A program made the translations under genes and the position numbers. From NCBI GenBank assembly GCA_965214635.1, contig OZ243964.1, positions 930,001-994,000 on the forward strand: DNA of 64,000 bases. The letters are read 5' to 3'. Under the pieces are notes generated by a model, which ran no database searches, was not told where the DNA came from, and saw only the letters and a list, made by a program, of their open reading frames with translations. Shown here piece after piece: positions 52,219 to 60,401 of this stretch. The stretch comes from Bin90 sp965214635 (GTDB lineage: Bacteria > Chloroflexota > Dehalococcoidia > Lucifugimonadales > JADFKI01). Numbering within the stretch: position 1 is the first letter of the stretch; each line of letters opens with the position of its first letter.

Positions 52219-52830
52219 CTAAAAAAACTCTTGCCGACCCTCGATAGCGCGCCCCAAAGTCACCTCATCCGCATACTCCATGTCGCTGCCCACCGGAAGA
52301 CCCCGCGCCGGGCGCGTTACCCGCACCCCAAGCGGCGATATGAGCCGCTGTATGTACATAGATGTCGCCTCGCCCTCAAGATTCGGATTCATCGCAAGAA
52401 TGACCTCTTGTATCCCCGCATGCAGTCGCTGCAACAGCGGTTGAATGCGCAGATCATCCGGCCCAATCCCATTCATCGGCGATATAACCCCGTGCAGCAC
52501 ATGATACATCCCGCGATACATATTCGTGCGTTCCAACGCCAGCACATCCATCGCCTCCTCCACCACGCAAATGCGGCTCTGGTCGCGCGACGGGCTAGCA
52601 CACACAACACACGGATCCGCCTCCGTAATGTTATAGCAAGTCGAGCACAGCACAATGCGCTCCTTCACCGCAACAATCGCCTCCGCGAGCGCACGCGCAT
52701 CCTGCTCCGGCGCCCGCACAAGATAATAAGTCAGGCGCTGCGCCGTCTTAGGCCCTATGCCCGGCAGCCTATTAAGCTCCTCAGCCAGCCGTGCCACCGG
52801 CGCCGCTGCCGGCGCCCCATCCATAGTCAT
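52219..52830 (-). CDS. recR: Recombination protein RecR
   Basis: A 203-residue RecR. The HhH is LAEELNRLPGIGPKTAQRLT, the Cys4 zinc module is CSTCYNITEADPCVVC, and the Toprim domain includes ICVVEEAMDVLALERT, HVLHGVISPMNGIGP, AMNPNLEGEATSMYI and VTRPARGLPVGSDMEYADEV. It forms a ring clamp with RecO. ATG 52830 has GGAG 8 bases upstream. It lies 31 bases after ybaB in the conserved dnaX-ybaB-recR order. Confidence 0.97.
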   Translation of the reverse strand: MTMDGAPAAAPVARLAEELNRLPGIGPKTAQRLTYYLVRAPEQDARALAEAIVAVKERIVLCSTCYNITEADPCVVCASPSRDQSRICVVEEAMDVLALERTNMYRGMYHVLHGVISPMNGIGPDDLRIQPLLQRLHAGIQEVILAMNPNLEGEATSMYIQRLISPLGVRVTRPARGLPVGSDMEYADEVTLGRAIEGRQEFF

Positions 52831-52861
52831 TTAGCGGCTCCGTGTACTGCTTGGGGCTGCG

Positions 52862-53173
52862 CTAAAACAGACCCGGGATGTTCATCCCACCAGTCAGCGC
52901 ACCCATCCGCTGCGACGCCATCGCCTGTGCCTTGTCAAGCCCCTCATTCACCGCCGCAATCACCAGATCCTGCAGCATATCCACATCCTCCGGCGCAACC
53001 ACATCCGGGTCAATCGTTATCGACTCCAACTTCATCTTGCCGCTAACCACAGCCTTCACAGCCCCACCGCCAACACTCGCCTCCACCGTCGCCTCTTCCA
53101 GCTCTTGCTGAAGCCGCATCATCTGCTTCTGCAACTGCTGCGCCTGCTTCATCATCCTACGGTTCATCGCCAT
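52862..53173 (-). CDS. Nucleoid-associated protein YbaB/EbfC
   Basis: A 103-residue DNA-binding protein. A Met/Gln-rich coiled coil (MKQAQQLQKQMMRLQQELEE) is followed by the conserved VVSGKMKLESITIDPDVV and DMLQDLVIAAVNEGLDKAQA, and it ends in GGMNIPGLF. ATG 53173 (MAMNRRMMK) is chosen with AAGGAG about 10 bases upstream. A frame to 53221 adds an unlike extension. It sits between dnaX and recR, which is its classic place. Confidence 0.94.
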   Translation of the reverse strand: MAMNRRMMKQAQQLQKQMMRLQQELEEATVEASVGGGAVKAVVSGKMKLESITIDPDVVAPEDVDMLQDLVIAAVNEGLDKAQAMASQRMGALTGGMNIPGLF

Positions 53174-53318
53174 CTGTACGCATCTCCTTGCATTGGCATT
53201 AAGCCCGCGTGCCCTGCCCACTCAAATCAGTTTTGGGATGTAAGCCCACCATCAGCGCAGAAACGGAGGGCTAGGATCAGTACGCTCGACGGTTTCGCAA
53301 CAGACACATTCCTAGAGA

Positions 53319-54974
53319 CTAGGAAGTATCTTCACGCTCCCCCACCACGCGCGCCCCCATAGCCTGCGCCGCCCGAACCAGCCCACTTCGCTGCGCCGCC
53401 GTCTGCATTCCCGCACCATTACCTCCACTCGCAAGAGCCGCCCTAACCTCATACTTGCCGCCCATCGCCCTCTCCACCGCATCATTCAGCGCACGATGGC
53501 TCTCCGGATTATCCAGCTCACTCTGCATCCGCTCCATATTCGAACGATAAGCGAACTTGAGTATAATAGCACCATCCGCAACCTCACGCTCTTTGCAGCT
53601 GTTCAACAGCGCCCCAAGCTTGAAACGGCTGCCCGCATGGCGCAACTCCCAAGTGATACTGCGCCACTGCTGCATCAGCCTCGCCGCCGGCTCTGACACC
53701 GGCGCATCCGCAGCATACGGCGACGCACCGCCTGCGTCCGGCTGCGCCACTGCGGGCGACGGCGGGCGGCGTCTAGGCGGCGGCTGTCGCACAGGCGCAC
53801 CCGGCTGCGGCGACGGTTGCGGCGGATAGCCCTGCGGTGGCTGACGATAAGCCGCCGGCGCACGACCAACCGCCTCAGGCGCCGGCGCCGCAGCCCGCAC
53901 CTGCGGAACATTCGCCGCCTCCACTATCGCAAGCTCCAGCGGCAGCGGCGACGCACTGTCCCGCCGCAAGTTCACAGCAGCAAACACCCTCAGCACATGC
54001 ACCAACTGCTCCATCGAAACATCGGCAGCCAGCGCTCTCAACCGCTCCGTAACCTCATCCGAATACGCCAACTGCGCCCCAGCACCCGCCCTAACCAGCA
54101 GCAAAGCGCGCAAATACTCCAAAGCACCGCGCAGCAACTGACGCAGATCACTACCCTGCGCCGCCGCCTCATTCACAGCCGCTATGCCATCCCGCACCGA
54201 CCCGCCCACAACATGCGCCGTAAGTGCCAGCGCCGCCTCATCGCTGCCAAGCCCCAGCAAATCCCGAACACTATCCTCACCCACCGGCGACCCATACGAC
54301 ACAACCGCCTGCTCCAGCAAATTCTCCGCATCCCGAAGCCCCCCATTCGACACGCGCGATATAAGCCGCAGCGCCTCCCCAGACGCCTCAATCCCTTCCT
54401 CAGCGCAAATATCCGCCAGCTTCCCAACCATCCGCTCCAACGGAATGCGGCGAAAATCAAACCGCTGACAGCGCGATATAATCGTCAACGGAACCTTGTG
54501 CGCCTCAGTCGTAGCAAGAATAAACATCGCATGCGACGGCGGCTCTTCCAGCGTCTTCAACAATGCGTTGAACGCCGGCTCCGTCAGCATATGCACCTCA
54601 TCGATGATATACACCTTCAAGCGCGCCTCATTAGGCGAAAACCGAATCTTGTCGCTCAAATCGCGTATATCATCAATACCACGGTTGCTTGCCGCATCTA
54701 TCTCAATGAGATCCAGCGCACGCCCCTCATTGATAGACACACACACCGCACACTCATTGTCCGGCTCACCATCGCGCGGCGCAAGGCAATTCACCGCCTT
54801 CGCAAGAATGCGCGCCGTGCTAGTCTTGCCCGTCCCCCGCGTCCCGCAAAACAAATACGCATGCGCCACCCGACCCTGCGACACCGCCTGCCTCAGCGTC
54901 TTCGTGATCGCTTCCTGCCCCACCACCTCACCCAAACTGCGCGGACGCCACTTGCGATAAAATACTTCTGCCAT
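53319..54974 (-). CDS. dnaX: DNA polymerase III gamma/tau subunit
   Basis: A 551-residue clamp-loader ATPase. It starts with MAEVFYRKWRPRSLGEVVGQ. Walker A is FCGTRGTGKTSTARILAKAV, followed by the zinc-binding CLAPRDGEPDNECAVC. Walker B is VYIIDEVHML, and sensor 1 with SRC is TIISRCQRFDF. A long Pro/Ala-rich linker (YRQPPQGYPPQPSPQPG) begins near 370, and the C-terminal domain that follows (about 430-551) may bind the polymerase, as in tau. The stop codon lies in a perfect 7-base dyad (53309-53325, TTCCTAG and CTAGGAA). The next gene is ybaB. A frameshift signal for a short gamma form was not recognised. Confidence 0.96.
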   Translation of the reverse strand: MAEVFYRKWRPRSLGEVVGQEAITKTLRQAVSQGRVAHAYLFCGTRGTGKTSTARILAKAVNCLAPRDGEPDNECAVCVSINEGRALDLIEIDAASNRGIDDIRDLSDKIRFSPNEARLKVYIIDEVHMLTEPAFNALLKTLEEPPSHAMFILATTEAHKVPLTIISRCQRFDFRRIPLERMVGKLADICAEEGIEASGEALRLISRVSNGGLRDAENLLEQAVVSYGSPVGEDSVRDLLGLGSDEAALALTAHVVGGSVRDGIAAVNEAAAQGSDLRQLLRGALEYLRALLLVRAGAGAQLAYSDEVTERLRALAADVSMEQLVHVLRVFAAVNLRRDSASPLPLELAIVEAANVPQVRAAAPAPEAVGRAPAAYRQPPQGYPPQPSPQPGAPVRQPPPRRRPPSPAVAQPDAGGASPYAADAPVSEPAARLMQQWRSITWELRHAGSRFKLGALLNSCKEREVADGAIILKFAYRSNMERMQSELDNPESHRALNDAVERAMGGKYEVRAALASGGNGAGMQTAAQRSGLVRAAQAMGARVVGEREDTS

Positions 54975-55022
54975 ATTATCTTGCGTCTACCACTCGAAAA
55001 ACCGCAAAACCCATCCGCACCA

Positions 55023-55592
55023 TCAGCGCAGCAAACTCCCCGCCGCACAATCAATCTGCGCTATAACACTCCCCTCAGCATCCCGCATCACCGCCTCATC
55101 ATCAAGCCGCACATGGTCATACCCCATCAGATGCAGCGTCCCATGCACAACCAGCAACGCAAGCTCACACCCCACCGAACGCCCCCCAGCCGCCGCCTGC
55201 CGCACCGCCTGAGGATAGCTCACTATAACCTCCCCAAGCACACCCGACTCCGTCGGCGGCAGCACAAACTCATCCCCAGCCGACCACTCCGACGGCGCAG
55301 CCCCCTCCCCATAATACTCGCCCGCATTGTCAAACCCAAACGATAGCACATCGGTCGTATCGTCTATGCCACGATACTTAGCATTCAGCGAACGCACCAC
55401 CGCATCGTCCGCAATAACAACACTCACCGAGCGCCGCTCACCCCCGTGCCGCAGCGCAAAAACACACACCGACTCCACCCGCCGGGCACTAACATCACGC
55501 TGAAACTCTTCGAACACCAGCACCGACACATCATCTTCACAAGGCACAGGCGCTTCACAATCCGCAGCATCAGAGACTCGTTCGCACATCAT
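55023..55592 (-). CDS. ybeY: Endoribonuclease/rRNA maturation factor YbeY
   Basis: A 189-residue YbeY from ATG 55592. The zinc site is HGTLHLMGYDH (H-x3-H-x5-H). VVRSLNAKYRGIDDTTDVLS is the conserved substrate-side block, and GEVIVSYPQAV follows. YbeY processes 16S rRNA 3' ends and takes part in ribosome quality control. A longer frame from GTG 55634 exists, but a perfect TATAAT (55604-55599) lies inside it. This TATAAT is 6 bases before ATG 55592, so the gene may be leaderless. It is the only gene between dnaX and hflC in this direction. Confidence 0.93.
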   Translation of the reverse strand: MMCERVSDAADCEAPVPCEDDVSVLVFEEFQRDVSARRVESVCVFALRHGGERRSVSVVIADDAVVRSLNAKYRGIDDTTDVLSFGFDNAGEYYGEGAAPSEWSAGDEFVLPPTESGVLGEVIVSYPQAVRQAAAGGRSVGCELALLVVHGTLHLMGYDHVRLDDEAVMRDAEGSVIAQIDCAAGSLLR

Positions 55593-55598
55593 ACGCCC

Positions 55599-55604
55599 AT
55601 TATA
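55599..55604 (-). promoter_or_regulatory. Possible -10 box of ybeY
   Basis: TATAAT on the minus strand, ending 6 bases before the ybeY ATG at 55592. No clear -35 box is found at the right distance. The spacing would give a leaderless transcript. Confidence 0.4.
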
Positions 55605-55698
55605 GCCGCACACACGCAGAAATGCGTTGCTCACAACAGCGTCTATTGCAGCGATTTAAGCACCCAAGCGAAGCCTCACACCCGCCAGCCGCTTGCGC

Positions 55699-56859
55699 CT
55701 AGTTGCACGCCGTCAGATTAGACGCATCCCCATTCGAGTGAACAGCATACGGCTTGCCCTCATGCCGGAATGTAATGCGATAACCCGGCGTAAGCACCTG
55801 CGCATACGCCACATCCGGCTGCGGGCAACCAAGACTAGCATCCGCCCAGTCCGTCGCCTCCGACTCCACAAGCGCCAAATCCGCGCTATTCACACCCAGC
55901 TTGGCGGCAAGAAACACACCCGCAAGCATCTCCCGCATCCCATTCTCACTCGGAGCAGCGCTCGCGCTTATAGCAGCGTCGCTCCCCCCGCCTACACCAC
56001 CAATCGGCGTCTGCAAAAACTGAAACAGCGAGCTATCCGCAGGCAGCACCACCGTCGTGCTGTTCGTGCTCAGGAAATTCTTGTACGCCTCTAAACTCCG
56101 CTGGAACGCATAAAACTCCGGATCCTGACCCAGCGACTCAGCGAAAATACGCACCGCCTCCGCCTCACCGTCACCCCGTATAATGTTCGAATCCCGCTCG
56201 GCCTCCGCACGAATAATCGCCACCTGCTTGTCCACATTCGCACGCACTTCGGCATCGCGCTCCGCACCCTCCGCACGCTCCCGGTCCGCTATCCGCTTGC
56301 GCTCCGCCTGCATACGGGCGTACACGCTCTCCGCAATCGTCTCCGGAAAGTCCGCCCGCTTAATCCGAACATCTATCGTCTCAATTCCAAACTCCGCAAG
56401 CTTAGGCTTCACCGCATCACGCACCTTGTTCATAATCGACTCACGCGTCTCGCGGATAACCTCAGTCTGCGTATCCTGACCAATCTCCCGCCGCAACTCC
56501 GACGCCACAATGTCGATAGCACGCGAAGCCGCCTGCGACTCCGTCGTAACCGTCTCAAAAAACAGCAGCGGGTCCACAATGCGCGCACGCGCATACACAT
56601 CAATCACCAGCCGCTTCTTATCCTCAGTCAACAGCGAATCCGGCGGCGCATCAAAAATAAGAATGCGCTTATCAAAATAACGCACCGTGTCTATAAACGG
56701 CGTCTTCGCATAAATCCCCGGCTGATGAATCGAACTCCGCGGCTCACCAAAGCGCGTAACCAGCGCCAACTGCGTCTCGTCCACGATGAACAGCGCCTGC
56801 GGACCCACAACGCCCGCCACCACAACCAATATGACCACTATCCCTGCAAGCAGTTTCAT
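55699..56859 (-). CDS. hflC: HflC, with extra C-terminal domain
   Basis: A 386-residue SPFH/prohibitin protein, partner of HflK; together they form a membrane cage that modulates FtsH. An N-terminal signal anchor (LLAGIVVILVVVAGVVG) is followed by the SPFH domain (TQLALVTRFGEP, FDAPPDSLLTEDKK), coiled coil (RMQAERKRIADRERAEGAER) and the GDGEAEAVRIFAESLGQDPE motif. After about residue 285 comes an unusual extension, ending in a cysteine-containing domain (SLGCPQPDVAYAQVLTPGYR). E. coli HflC has about 334 residues and lacks this. It lies 20 bases after hflK in the same direction. Confidence 0.92.
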   Translation of the reverse strand: MKLLAGIVVILVVVAGVVGPQALFIVDETQLALVTRFGEPRSSIHQPGIYAKTPFIDTVRYFDKRILIFDAPPDSLLTEDKKRLVIDVYARARIVDPLLFFETVTTESQAASRAIDIVASELRREIGQDTQTEVIRETRESIMNKVRDAVKPKLAEFGIETIDVRIKRADFPETIAESVYARMQAERKRIADRERAEGAERDAEVRANVDKQVAIIRAEAERDSNIIRGDGEAEAVRIFAESLGQDPEFYAFQRSLEAYKNFLSTNSTTVVLPADSSLFQFLQTPIGGVGGGSDAAISASAAPSENGMREMLAGVFLAAKLGVNSADLALVESEATDWADASLGCPQPDVAYAQVLTPGYRITFRHEGKPYAVHSNGDASNLTACN

Positions 56860-56879
56860 TTATCAGCGTCCCCGTCCCG

Positions 56880-57911
56880 CTACTGGCTAGGCGTCGGCGT
56901 CGGCACTGAGAACGGCGTCGCGCCAGACCCAGCCTCCGTCAAAGGCAAAAGCTGCAACAAATTGCCGCCATTATCCGAATCCACAATAAACTTCGTAACC
57001 CCAGGCAGAATCTCTTCCATAGCCTCAAGATACAGACGCTGACGAGTCACATCCGGCGCCTTGCGATACTCTTGCAGCACCGCGAGGAAACGCTCCGACT
57101 GACCCGTCGCCCCAGCCACACGCGTCTCCTTGAACGCCCTCGCAGCCTCCAGCAAACGCGCAGCATCACCACGCGCCAGCGGCAACTGCGACTCCCGATA
57201 AGCGTCCGCTAGATTAATTATCCTATCCTTATCCTCACGCGCACGCACAACATCATCAAACGCATCCTGAACCTGATCCGGCGGCCGCACATTCAGCAAC
57301 TTCACCTCAGTAACATGAATGCCCGTATGATACAGATCCAAAAGCTCCTGCAGCTTGTGGCGCGTATCCTCTTGTACAGCTTCCTTCTCAGTCGTCAGCA
57401 CATCGTCAATCGCACGCTGACCAACCACCTGCCGCAACGAAGTCTCCGCCGCATCCTTGATAGTAACACCCGCAGGATCCACCGCCTTGAAAATAAAATC
57501 ACTCGAACTCTTAATGTTATACTGCACCAAAAGCTGCACATCCACGATGTTCTGATCACCCGTTATCATCGTAGACTCTATCGGCACAGGCGCAGCACCA
57601 CGCACACCAATCTCCAACCGCCGCACCTCATCCACCTTTATCACATTCCGAACCCCAATAGGACGCGGCCAAAACCAGTGCAAACCCGGCCCCTCCGTCG
57701 CGCTGTACCTGCCAAACTGCCGCAGCACAGCCTCTTCCCCAGGCTGCACCGTATAAAAGCCCGACCCAACCCAAAACACAAACGCCACCAACAGCGCACC
57801 AAGCACAAAATACGCCACACCATTGCCGCCACCGCCGCCAAACGGGTTGAACGAGCGCAGCCGCTCCAATATCTGATCTAGATTGACTTCCGGTTCATCT
57901 TGGCGGTACAT
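56880..57911 (-). CDS. hflK: HflK
   Basis: A 343-residue SPFH protein. A glycine-rich N-terminus (FNPFGGGGG) and one membrane helix (VAYFVLGALLVAFVFWVGSG) precede the SPFH domain: YTVQPGEEAVLRQFGRY, GPGLHWFWPRPIG and MITGDQNIVDVQLLVQYNI. A coiled-coil stretch follows (AFDDVVRAREDKDRIINLAD), then a C-terminal tail. It is the first gene of hflK-hflC. No FtsH gene is in the window. Confidence 0.93.
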   Translation of the reverse strand: MYRQDEPEVNLDQILERLRSFNPFGGGGGNGVAYFVLGALLVAFVFWVGSGFYTVQPGEEAVLRQFGRYSATEGPGLHWFWPRPIGVRNVIKVDEVRRLEIGVRGAAPVPIESTMITGDQNIVDVQLLVQYNIKSSSDFIFKAVDPAGVTIKDAAETSLRQVVGQRAIDDVLTTEKEAVQEDTRHKLQELLDLYHTGIHVTEVKLLNVRPPDQVQDAFDDVVRAREDKDRIINLADAYRESQLPLARGDAARLLEAARAFKETRVAGATGQSERFLAVLQEYRKAPDVTRQRLYLEAMEEILPGVTKFIVDSDNGGNLLQLLPLTEAGSGATPFSVPTPTPSQ

Positions 57912-58009
57912 ATCACCCCACCGACTAATCTAACGCGCTTACGCCCAATTCTAGCACATTTTGCGCCACCATGTATGACCAACCGACTCCCAACACCGTC
58001 CGCAAACCA

Positions 58010-59326
58010 TCAGCTCCCCGCCTCAGCCTCCATCGCCTCCAACACATCCAAAAACTCAGCATAACTCGACACGCCCGACACACTCCGCACAAACTCCCCC
58101 ACACCCGCATGCAAGCCGCGGAAGCGATGCACCTCCCCCCCAATAGGACTAACCGACGCCGGCAAATCCGCATATGTCCCATAAAACGCAAAATACGCCT
58201 GATTCAACTTGCGGATAGGGTAGCCGTTAGCAACAAACTCCCGCCGCCGCTCCTCCATATACGCCTCCGCCGCCTCCACCCGACCCTCAGCCAGCAGCGC
58301 ATCCACCATCTCGCGCGTCCGCCGCATCTCCACCGCAAAATCAAACCGCTCGCCCAGATCCTCCCCATCATCCCCCCCACCAGCAGCCGCACTCACGCCC
58401 AAACTGCCATCATCCGGCAAATCATACCCCAACATCACATACGCCACATCCCCAAGCTCGCGCCCCGCAATATTCGCAACCGTCTCATTCAAGATCATCA
58501 TATCCGCATCATCAAACAAATGCTGCCCAAGCGGACGAAAAAACAAATAATGATGCAGCCACTCATGCGCCGTCGTCTGAAGCGTCCACCGCAGCGAAAA
58601 CCCCAACGGAATCGACGCCGGGTAAGTGGCTATGCCCCCAATGTCCTCCACAAGCGCAGACAAATCAGCATCCCGCAACACCGCATCCTCCATCGCCGCA
58701 CGCTCCGCAAATGTAACATCCGACCGCAGCAGCACATCATACCTGCGCTCAATACGATCCCGCGGCGAAACCACCATCAACTTCGGCGGATCGCTCAACC
58801 GAATATCCGTCGGCGGTAAAGCCCACCCCCCAAACACACCCAGCCCCTCTTGCGCCACAGCATCAGCGACTGCACCCTCGATCACCGCCTCCGCATCGTC
58901 CACCATCGCCCGCAAACGCTCACCCTCCGCATCATAAGCAGCCTGCAGCCGCCCCAACCGCTCCAAATCTCCCTCTATCGCAGCATACCTCACCCCATAA
59001 CGACTGCGCCCCAACTCTTCCGCCAACCCCCAATACCCAGCCAGCCAACGCCGCCGCTGAACCTCGCTCACACCATCGCCCCCCACAACCGACGCAGCAA
59101 GATGCACCCACTTGTCCGGCAGATTCGCAATCTCCCACCCCACCAAATCATACACATACGGCGCAGCCACCCGCTCCGCCACACTAAAATGCCGCACCCC
59201 AGACTGCAGCGACAACACCAACAGCCCAAGCACCGCCAACGCAAACCACCTGCGCCACCCACCCGAACGCCTACCCAAAACACCCCCTGTTCCCCCATCG
59301 CCGCACTTATCGTAAAATACACCCAT
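58010..59326 (-). CDS. Membrane-anchored HExxH metallopeptidase-like protein
   Basis: A 438-residue protein of no family I can name. One N-terminal helix (WFALAVLGLLVLSLQSG) anchors it outside the membrane. A zinc-peptidase motif TTAHEWLHHYLFF (H254, E255, H258) is followed by ILNETVANIAGRE, whose E281 could be the third ligand, as in gluzincins. Between the helix and the motif are coiled-coil segments (about 105-150). The last 100 residues are helical. The start is uncertain, as ATG 59326 and later codons are all possible. It diverges from a Gfo/Idh/MocA gene with only 44 bases between. Confidence 0.72.
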   Translation of the reverse strand: MGVFYDKCGDGGTGGVLGRRSGGWRRWFALAVLGLLVLSLQSGVRHFSVAERVAAPYVYDLVGWEIANLPDKWVHLAASVVGGDGVSEVQRRRWLAGYWGLAEELGRSRYGVRYAAIEGDLERLGRLQAAYDAEGERLRAMVDDAEAVIEGAVADAVAQEGLGVFGGWALPPTDIRLSDPPKLMVVSPRDRIERRYDVLLRSDVTFAERAAMEDAVLRDADLSALVEDIGGIATYPASIPLGFSLRWTLQTTAHEWLHHYLFFRPLGQHLFDDADMMILNETVANIAGRELGDVAYVMLGYDLPDDGSLGVSAAAGGGDDGEDLGERFDFAVEMRRTREMVDALLAEGRVEAAEAYMEERRREFVANGYPIRKLNQAYFAFYGTYADLPASVSPIGGEVHRFRGLHAGVGEFVRSVSGVSSYAEFLDVLEAMEAEAGS

Positions 59327-59370
59327 ACCACACAGCCATCACAACGCCTCAACTGAAAGGATCAACACAA

Positions 59371-60363
59371 ATGAAACTCGGACTCTGCATCGTCGGATGC
59401 GGCAGCTACGCCCACACCGTCATGACCGAAATCCACCACATGACCGACCAATTCGACTTCTACTTCGCCAGCCGAGACCTCCAAAAAGCAAAATCCTACA
59501 GCCAACAATTCGGCGGCACAGACCACTTCGGAAACTACCAAGAAGCCCTCGCCGACGAACGCATACACGCAGCCTACTTCTTCACCCCACACCATGTTCA
59601 CCCCGACAACGCCCAGCTCGCAGCACACCACCGCAAACACATCCTCATAGAAAAACCCATCGCCAACTCCATCCCAGAAGCACACTCAATGGCGCAAGTC
59701 GCCCGCGACGCCGGCATAACCCTCATGATCGCCGAAAACTACCGCTTCCTGCACACCGCCACACGCGCCAAATCCATGATAGACGCCGGAAACATCGGCA
59801 AACTCCGCCTCATAAACATCCAAGCCGAAGGCTTCCGCGCCCCACAATCTTGGCGCAACAACGCAACACTAACCGGCGGCGGCAGCTTCATAGACGCCGG
59901 CATCCACTATGTGGACATCCTGCTGAACCTAGCCGGCTTCCCCCAACAAGTCTATGCCGCACAACCGCCCAAAGTCCACACCAAATCACAAGGCGAAGAC
60001 GGCATCGCAATGATAGCCAACCTCCCCAACAACGCCGTCGGCATCATCAACTTCTCCCGCGCCACATCCCGCAAACAAGAACACACATCCATCACCATAA
60101 GCGGCACCGAAGGCACCCTCACCTTCACCCCCTACGGCAGCCACATAACCTACGAAAACACCACCGTCAAACGCACCGTACACCTGCCAGCAGCACACCG
60201 CGGCGCGCGCGAAATGACACTAGAATTCAAAGCAAGCATCGACCAACAACGCAAACCCACAATGTCCGCACACGAAGCCACCAAAGACCTAGCCATCGTA
60301 CTCGCCGCATACCAATCCGCCCACCAAGCCAAACCCATCAACCCCGCAACACTCCGCCCCTAA
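59371..60363 (+). CDS. Gfo/Idh/MocA-family oxidoreductase
   Basis: A 330-residue NAD(P)-dependent sugar-type dehydrogenase. The Rossmann motif is LCIVGCGSYAHTVMTEI, and HILIEKPIANSIPEAHSMAQ is the conserved EKP block. SFIDAGIHYVDILLNLAGFP carries the D-x3-H pair used in catalysis in this family. The C-terminal beta-sheet domain shows TSITISGTEGTLTFTPYG. AAAGGA precedes ATG 59371 by 12 bases. Its substrate is unknown; members act on inositol, sugars and biliverdin-like compounds. It diverges from the HExxH gene and converges with the next peptidase gene, so it is a single-gene unit. Confidence 0.92.
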   Translation: MKLGLCIVGCGSYAHTVMTEIHHMTDQFDFYFASRDLQKAKSYSQQFGGTDHFGNYQEALADERIHAAYFFTPHHVHPDNAQLAAHHRKHILIEKPIANSIPEAHSMAQVARDAGITLMIAENYRFLHTATRAKSMIDAGNIGKLRLINIQAEGFRAPQSWRNNATLTGGGSFIDAGIHYVDILLNLAGFPQQVYAAQPPKVHTKSQGEDGIAMIANLPNNAVGIINFSRATSRKQEHTSITISGTEGTLTFTPYGSHITYENTTVKRTVHLPAAHRGAREMTLEFKASIDQQRKPTMSAHEATKDLAIVLAAYQSAHQAKPINPATLRP

Positions 60364-60401
60364 CCACCAGCCAGCCTCGCCAACTACCCTCGCTTACCCC
60401 C

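Noticed and set aside
53222..53318. Possible 4.5S/SRP RNA between dnaX and ybaB
   Set aside because: The conserved GGUCAGG-GGAA-AGCAG core was not found on either strand.
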